DNA of 64,000 nt, taken from positions 1-64,000 of the forward strand of contig MU385802.1 in the NCBI GenBank assembly GCA_022497155.1. The letters are read 5' to 3'. Below, one piece after another: positions 59,352 through 64,000 of this stretch. Numbering within the stretch: the stretch's first letter is position 1; each line of letters begins with the position of its first letter. The stretch comes from Whalleya microplaca. Taxonomy: Eukaryota; Ascomycota; Sordariomycetes; Xylariales; Xylariaceae. The notes below the pieces were generated by a model that searched no databases, was not told the DNA's origin, and saw nothing but the letters and a program-made list of their open reading frames with translations. Made by a program: the position numbers and the translations under genes.

Positions 59352-62300
59352 GATAACAAATACTGGAGTTTCTAAGAGCATACAATGGTCAATGTAGCAA
59401 CTCGAGGACTTGGCTTACTGCGTCGAATAGCCACCTCCCTTTACTTTATACACTGTACCTAGACTGAGCCTCATAGCGTAAGCTAATCTACGTTAGAATA
59501 GATGGTCAGATATGGACTCGTACATGTGCCGCTTCGACTTCCTTTCTGCTACCTCAGTCGGGCTGAGTCAAACCTACTGAGCTCGCACTTGTGCAAGTTT
59601 TACATGCATTGCGAGGGTTGTGCAGTCAGAAATCCCTCTTAGAAGCCAAACAAGAGGAACAAAGTGCAAATATGTTGCTAGCTTGTATGCGCTGTGCCGT
59701 TAAAGATTGACGTATTGCATAACCAACAAGTGTTTGGTATCATGAAACAGTCGGACTGTACGCATTTGGCAGCTACATTCGGAAAAGATCTCACAGAAAC
59801 GGCAGGTAATAGAGATCCATGCCAGTATATTTCCAAGCCGAAATGAGTCTCGTCTGAGGTTTTTATTTTGTACACGCACATCAAGATCATCTAGATCCTT
59901 TCAGTTGACAGTGTCATCCTGCTGAGCTTAGATAAGCCGAATATGTACTACTAACCATATCACAGATCTCGGGATCGCATAACACAATCCCTGTCTTCAA
60001 TCCCAGACACTTGACTAAAATATCCAGAAAATCATTCGAGTAAGGCTAACGTTACGTCCAAAAGAATGTAGTAACGTTATCTTTTGCCGGGGTAAATCAA
60101 CCTTGGCCGCTTCGAATTGCACATTTCAAAGGAGAAAATGAGATGAGAAAATATATTCTAGTAGATTTTGTATTGAGAAAGTTTTACCTCTGCGGTTGGA
60201 GAGTATTGATGGTATCCATTTAAGCTAGGAACAGGGCTTGCAAATTAATACAGGTGAGAATTTATATTTGTTGTGAATGTGAAAGGGGGGCAGCACCCTT
60301 ATAAGTATAGTTTTTAATGATCATCTGCTAATATAATTATGCGACATAACTACTAGTACTGTGATCTATTGTGTTAGAACGTCAACAGCTGGCTTATCAT
60401 TAAAGTTTCTTTAGTTGTTTATAACATAAAGTAGACATTAATAATACGAGCAGAGCAAAAATCACAAGGTTCCTTCATTGAAACCAGCTAATATTAGATG
60501 TAATTTACCCCTATTAGAAACAACTTACTAGAGTATCGAATAGTTCAGTAGCTAAAGCCTTATAAGAACATATTATATCCAACTTTGTTATTTAGTGTCT
60601 ATTAAGCAAAGACGTGACTTTATAAGTAAACCTTGAGACGTTTATGGCAAAGCTAAACAGACCTAGGTTCTTAAGTAGCCGGTGAGTACATTGTTGATAT
60701 GTTATTAAATTAACTATTAATATTGCGAAATATCTAAAACGACTCACAAGGGATGTTTACTAACTGTCACTTTGAATGAGAGGGAAAAGGCTATGTATAT
60801 TGACATATGTCATGACCATATCTCCTATGATTTCTTACGTTACATATCCACATCCAAACATTCCAAGCGTTAAAGTGCGCTCTTAGTATACCGAATCCTT
60901 CTCCCGCCAGAGTCATAGCTATAGACCTTTAAATTCATGTCTCAATTGTTTGCTTTTCTAGCCTGTGAGTACTGACCGCCAGAGAAACACATAGAGAAAT
61001 CACCTAACTACCTTCGACAGTCCATTTCGAGAGAGGTCGAGTTCTCAAGCGCGTTTCAAGTGAAGCAAGAGCAAATTCTAACATCGCACGTCATGATTTA
61101 CTTGGAAATAATCTGGGACAGATGTTTAACGAGAGTGATTACAAGTAACTGTCAATGACAGAAACTTCATAGTCATAATATAGCGGTGATCATGACGCTT
61201 ATCTTGCGAATCTCGAGACTGGCGGTATGCCTATACTGAACCATGATCTTGAACATGGGTACTCTTGCCTAGATTATTTAACAAGCTCTTGAATGTCTTC
61301 ACGGGTATTGGCCTGGGCATTTTGTGGAATCAATGTTACCTATTGTTTGCTTAATGTTGTTTGCAGCACTACTGGAGCCTGGCGTTTCCCCGTTTAGTCT
61401 ATACAGAACAGGAAGAATGGAGTTAACATGTTGTTACTTATTCAAAGAAGCATCGAAGCTAACCGTGCTTGCAGCTGACCCCTAGGCATCCGAAATGGTG
61501 TTCTCATGATTCATCCGTGGTGCTGTGTGCATCTGTCAAAGTGAAGGCACGGACATCTAGCAGTATAATCATAATGAGGCAGAAAGACACGTTGTACGGT
61601 ACTTCAGGCTGGGTGCAAGAGTGAAGCGGCTGAAAGGCCTGTATAGCTGTACTACGAAGCTACCTATGATAATGCAAACGTGATGGTGAGCCCAACTAGA
61701 GGAATTGCGTAAGGGAGACCTTAAATCCCTCGGGATTTACTTTAATGGGACATGACCTAAGGTTACAAGGTCACAGTGCTCCATTGCCTAGGTAGTGCAC
61801 TCCCGCAAAAATAAAACACGCTAGTCACATATACCTCGGGATTGAACCGTGTCACTTTAATTGTATGAAGAATAGTATCGTAGTTTACTTCGTATTTTAT
61901 ATAAGTCGGGTCCTAGTTTTAATAGTACAGAGTTGACTTATTTACCCGGACTATTTTGGGAAGATGCCTGACTGTCGGTCTGAGCCAGACCTAGGATTTT
62001 GATATGACACCTTTACTTAGTTAACTTGAAACCTAGCTACATGGGCTGTGTTATGTAATATTAAAAGTCGTACAGATTGGAACACATTACACCCGTTGCA
62101 ACTCGGTCAGGTTTTATGCCAAACCAGACAGAGGCAAGGTAAGACTTGGTGGTGGAAGTAAAGGTGGCACATCACTAGGACCGCCGTCTCATATAGAACA
62201 CCTAGTAGCATCATCTTGAACCAATATACCGAAAAAAGTCTGCGGCCACTGTTCATGGAGTTTGCTTATGGGTGCACTTGGGTATCTAGCTCCTTTGGCG

Positions 62301-63506
62301 GTTACTCAATACTCATCACATCACAGAAATCCTACAGGCCAGGCTATTAGCCTGGAAGTTAGGTCCACTTACAGCCCCGAATCGGGAGTCAGATTAATCC
62401 TCGTGTGCCATGAATGCCATATCATCGGCCTTGTTGATGTTTGCATCTCTCATCAAGCTGCTATCAGAAAACCTACTTACGGACGAGAGCTAGCACGTGT
62501 TGTGACGGAAATGCCGTGTGTGTGCAGTTCTGCTTGTTGCTGGCGCATTCGCTATAAGCATTGTTGGTGCATGGGCTTGAGCTCAGCGCAATAAACTCGA
62601 AGCTTTGTGCCGTAATTATGAAAAACAGATACTGGGAGAAGAGATTGCTCCGAGCTTCTCATATTTATCTTCTTGTCTACGAGGGAAATTTAAATTAAAT
62701 GTCTTCATCGCATATAGCTTCCTCAGCTCACTCTAATCTGAGGAACAACTAGGTGGCTCCAGGGAGTCGTAAATCGGAGGACAAGAATGATTACGATTAA
62801 TTGTCATTGACGTTTGCAGACAGATTATATCAGATCTTCTTCTACATGAGAACTTGATAGCAGTGAATTCTAATACTTGGAGAGAAACACAGCCAGCGGT
62901 AGCGACTTTACTACTAACATCAGCATGTGTAAGGAGATGCACATAGCCGCTACATGGCTTAATTGATAGCGAACCTCAAAAGGCCTAGTGTGACAAGGGC
63001 TATAATTCAGGGCTTGGAAATATATCAATTTAGCAATAATTCTCTAGGCCTTCTGAGGGTGCTTGTTTTTCTAAGTTTCAATCTGAGTCTGAAGTTCGGC
63101 GATAAGTTTTTATAGACCTGCTGCCGCGGTACGTATTCCTGGTACGTATCTAGTCTGTTGCCGACGTAGCCGCCGTTTGGTAATTATACCTTTTATTAGA
63201 CAGTTATATATTCCAATAGTATCGAATAATATTTAATAGTACCTAATATATGTACTCGTATAGGATTCCTATATCTTATATAGCTTCTAACAGGTCTTAG
63301 CTCCAATAGCCGTGTGACACCTAGACTTTTTTATTGAAACTTCTAGCTACTTTGAATTTCCTTACTTGTATTTGAGTTTCGATTTTAAGCCCTTGATACT
63401 ATGCTACTGGGCTTGATAATTTAACAGGATTAGAGCTCCCTTTATAGACGAATTTATTTTCCTACTTGATAGTTACAGTGCTCAAGTATAATGTTGCCTA
63501 CTAAGC
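59352..63506. other. Long gene-poor region
   Basis: About 4.1 kb, strongly AT-rich from 60000 onward, with no supportable gene. The first 100 bp are the GH16-like upstream region. An open frame at 62262-62594 of about 110 residues, starting with TTG, matches no family I know and was not called. Confidence 0.5.
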
Positions 63507-64000
63507 CTACATTAATACCTCGAGTAGCATTCCTTTCCCTTCCTTAACTACCCTAGAATTCGCTTGCTGAAGTGCCTCCTTAAAATCGCCCACCGTCCGA
63601 GCTCTCACACCCTTTATCCACACATTTGTATCTTCTGTCGCGCTACCCCATCCAATCTCTGACCCAGCCGCTGCCTCGGCCAAAGCAGCATAATTGGGAG
63701 TCGGGCGGAAAGAGATGTTGATTTCTTCGTCGGACGCGGATGTATTAAGGCCACTGGGGTAGACAAGTTCCGTGGAGTTACGAGGAGCTTTCCAGCCTGG
63801 AAATGGATTAGTGCGTGAGTAGGATTGCAGCCTAAGACGAAATTGCGTTCGACCTGGTTTGGCATAGGAATTGATGTTGCGATGGAACTTACCCCCATTA
63901 TTCAAAACAATCGTTAGAACTGGAATCTCATATTTACTTGCAACCCACAGTGCACTAGATGGTGCTGCGCACATGAAACTTCCATCACCAACTACGTGGC
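63507..64000 (-). CDS. Thiamine-pyrophosphate-dependent enzyme, C-terminal part (cut by window end)
   Basis: The 3' part of a gene that runs off the right edge. Exons 63893-64000 (continuing beyond) and 63507-63796, with a 96-nt intron (GTAAGT donor, TTTCCAG acceptor). Visible: VVGDGSFMCAAPSSALWVAS and, about 25 residues later, VLNNGGWKAP. Together these form the GDG...NN thiamine-diphosphate/Mg motif of the acetolactate synthase, benzoylformate decarboxylase and pyruvate decarboxylase superfamily. The C-terminus (LEVLM) has no peroxisomal tripeptide. The alpha/beta TPP C-terminal domain can be called firmly; the reaction cannot be chosen without the N-terminal part. A 2-hydroxyacid or benzoylformate-type decarboxylase seems closest from the ALWVASKYEIPV text, but this is a guess. 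Confidence 0.85.
   Translation of the reverse strand, partial: HVVGDGSFMCAAPSSALWVASKYEIPVLTIVLNNGGKFHRNINSYAKPGRTQFRLRLQSYSRTNPFPGWKAPRNSTELVYPSGLNTSASDEEINISFRPTPNYAALAEAAAGSEIGWGSATEDTNVWIKGVRARTVGDFKEALQQANSRVVKEGKGMLLEVLM

Noticed and set aside
61770..61860. B-box-like GGTTCAATCCC on the minus strand suggesting a tRNA
   Set aside because: The flanking bases do not form a T-stem, and no D-arm or anticodon arm can be folded.

Overview
The window is nuclear DNA of a filamentous ascomycete, most likely Pezizomycotina and plausibly Sordariomycetes. Evidence: genes on both strands carry short introns (about 40-150 nt) with GT..AG ends and CTAAC/CTGAC-like branch points; there is no operon structure; and the gene families are fungal (Crh-type GH16, TCO89, DUF3431, a TamA/DAL81-like Zn2Cys6 regulator, a STAND-type N-terminal domain). 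The species cannot be named from sequence alone. Exon models below were built by eye from splice signals; each complete spliced gene gives a reading frame with no internal stop.

Layout: 1-1989, no gene. 1990-3535 (-), ZIP zinc transporter, divergent from 5310-7289 (+), a DxxxD-type (Mn/Fe) cation diffusion facilitator. 7981-9504 (+), COX15 heme A synthase, converging on 9719-11680 (-), cytosolic lysyl-tRNA synthetase. 12877-14188 (+), STAND-type N-terminal domain plus ankyrin protein. 14677-16878, a complete but decayed LTR retrotransposon with 215-bp LTRs and a 5-bp target duplication. 17564-20589 (+), ABCG-type ABC transporter, possibly lacking its secretion-signal exon. 21126-22790 (+), FAD amine/polyamine oxidase. 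22.8-28.0 kb is gene-poor with one possible relic. 28067-29302 (+), GPI-anchored Crh-type cell-wall transglycosylase. 29.3-34.5 kb is gene-poor. 34525-35606 (+), class III (SIRT5-like) sirtuin, converging on 35798-37240 (-), MFSD5-like MFS transporter. 39485-41293 (+), TCO89-like TORC1 subunit. 43977-44786 (-), DUF3431 protein. 45126-45634, a TA-flanked MITE with 55-56-bp terminal inverted repeats. 45.6-53.1 kb has no convincing gene. 53152-55415 (+), TamA/DAL81-like regulator. 57184-57623, a probable relic. 58359-59351 (-), secreted GH16-like protein. 59.4-63.5 kb is gene-poor. 63507 to the window end (-), 3' part of a TPP-dependent decarboxylase/synthase-like gene.

The genes are mainly housekeeping and cell-surface functions (metal homeostasis, respiration, translation, wall remodelling, nitrogen and TOR signalling) separated by long repeat-scarred, AT-rich spacers. 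No biosynthetic cluster, CRISPR array, rRNA or convincing tRNA was seen. The most informative non-genic structures are the two transposable elements: the LTR pair differs by roughly 26 transitions and no transversions, the expected mark of repeat-induced point mutation (RIP).
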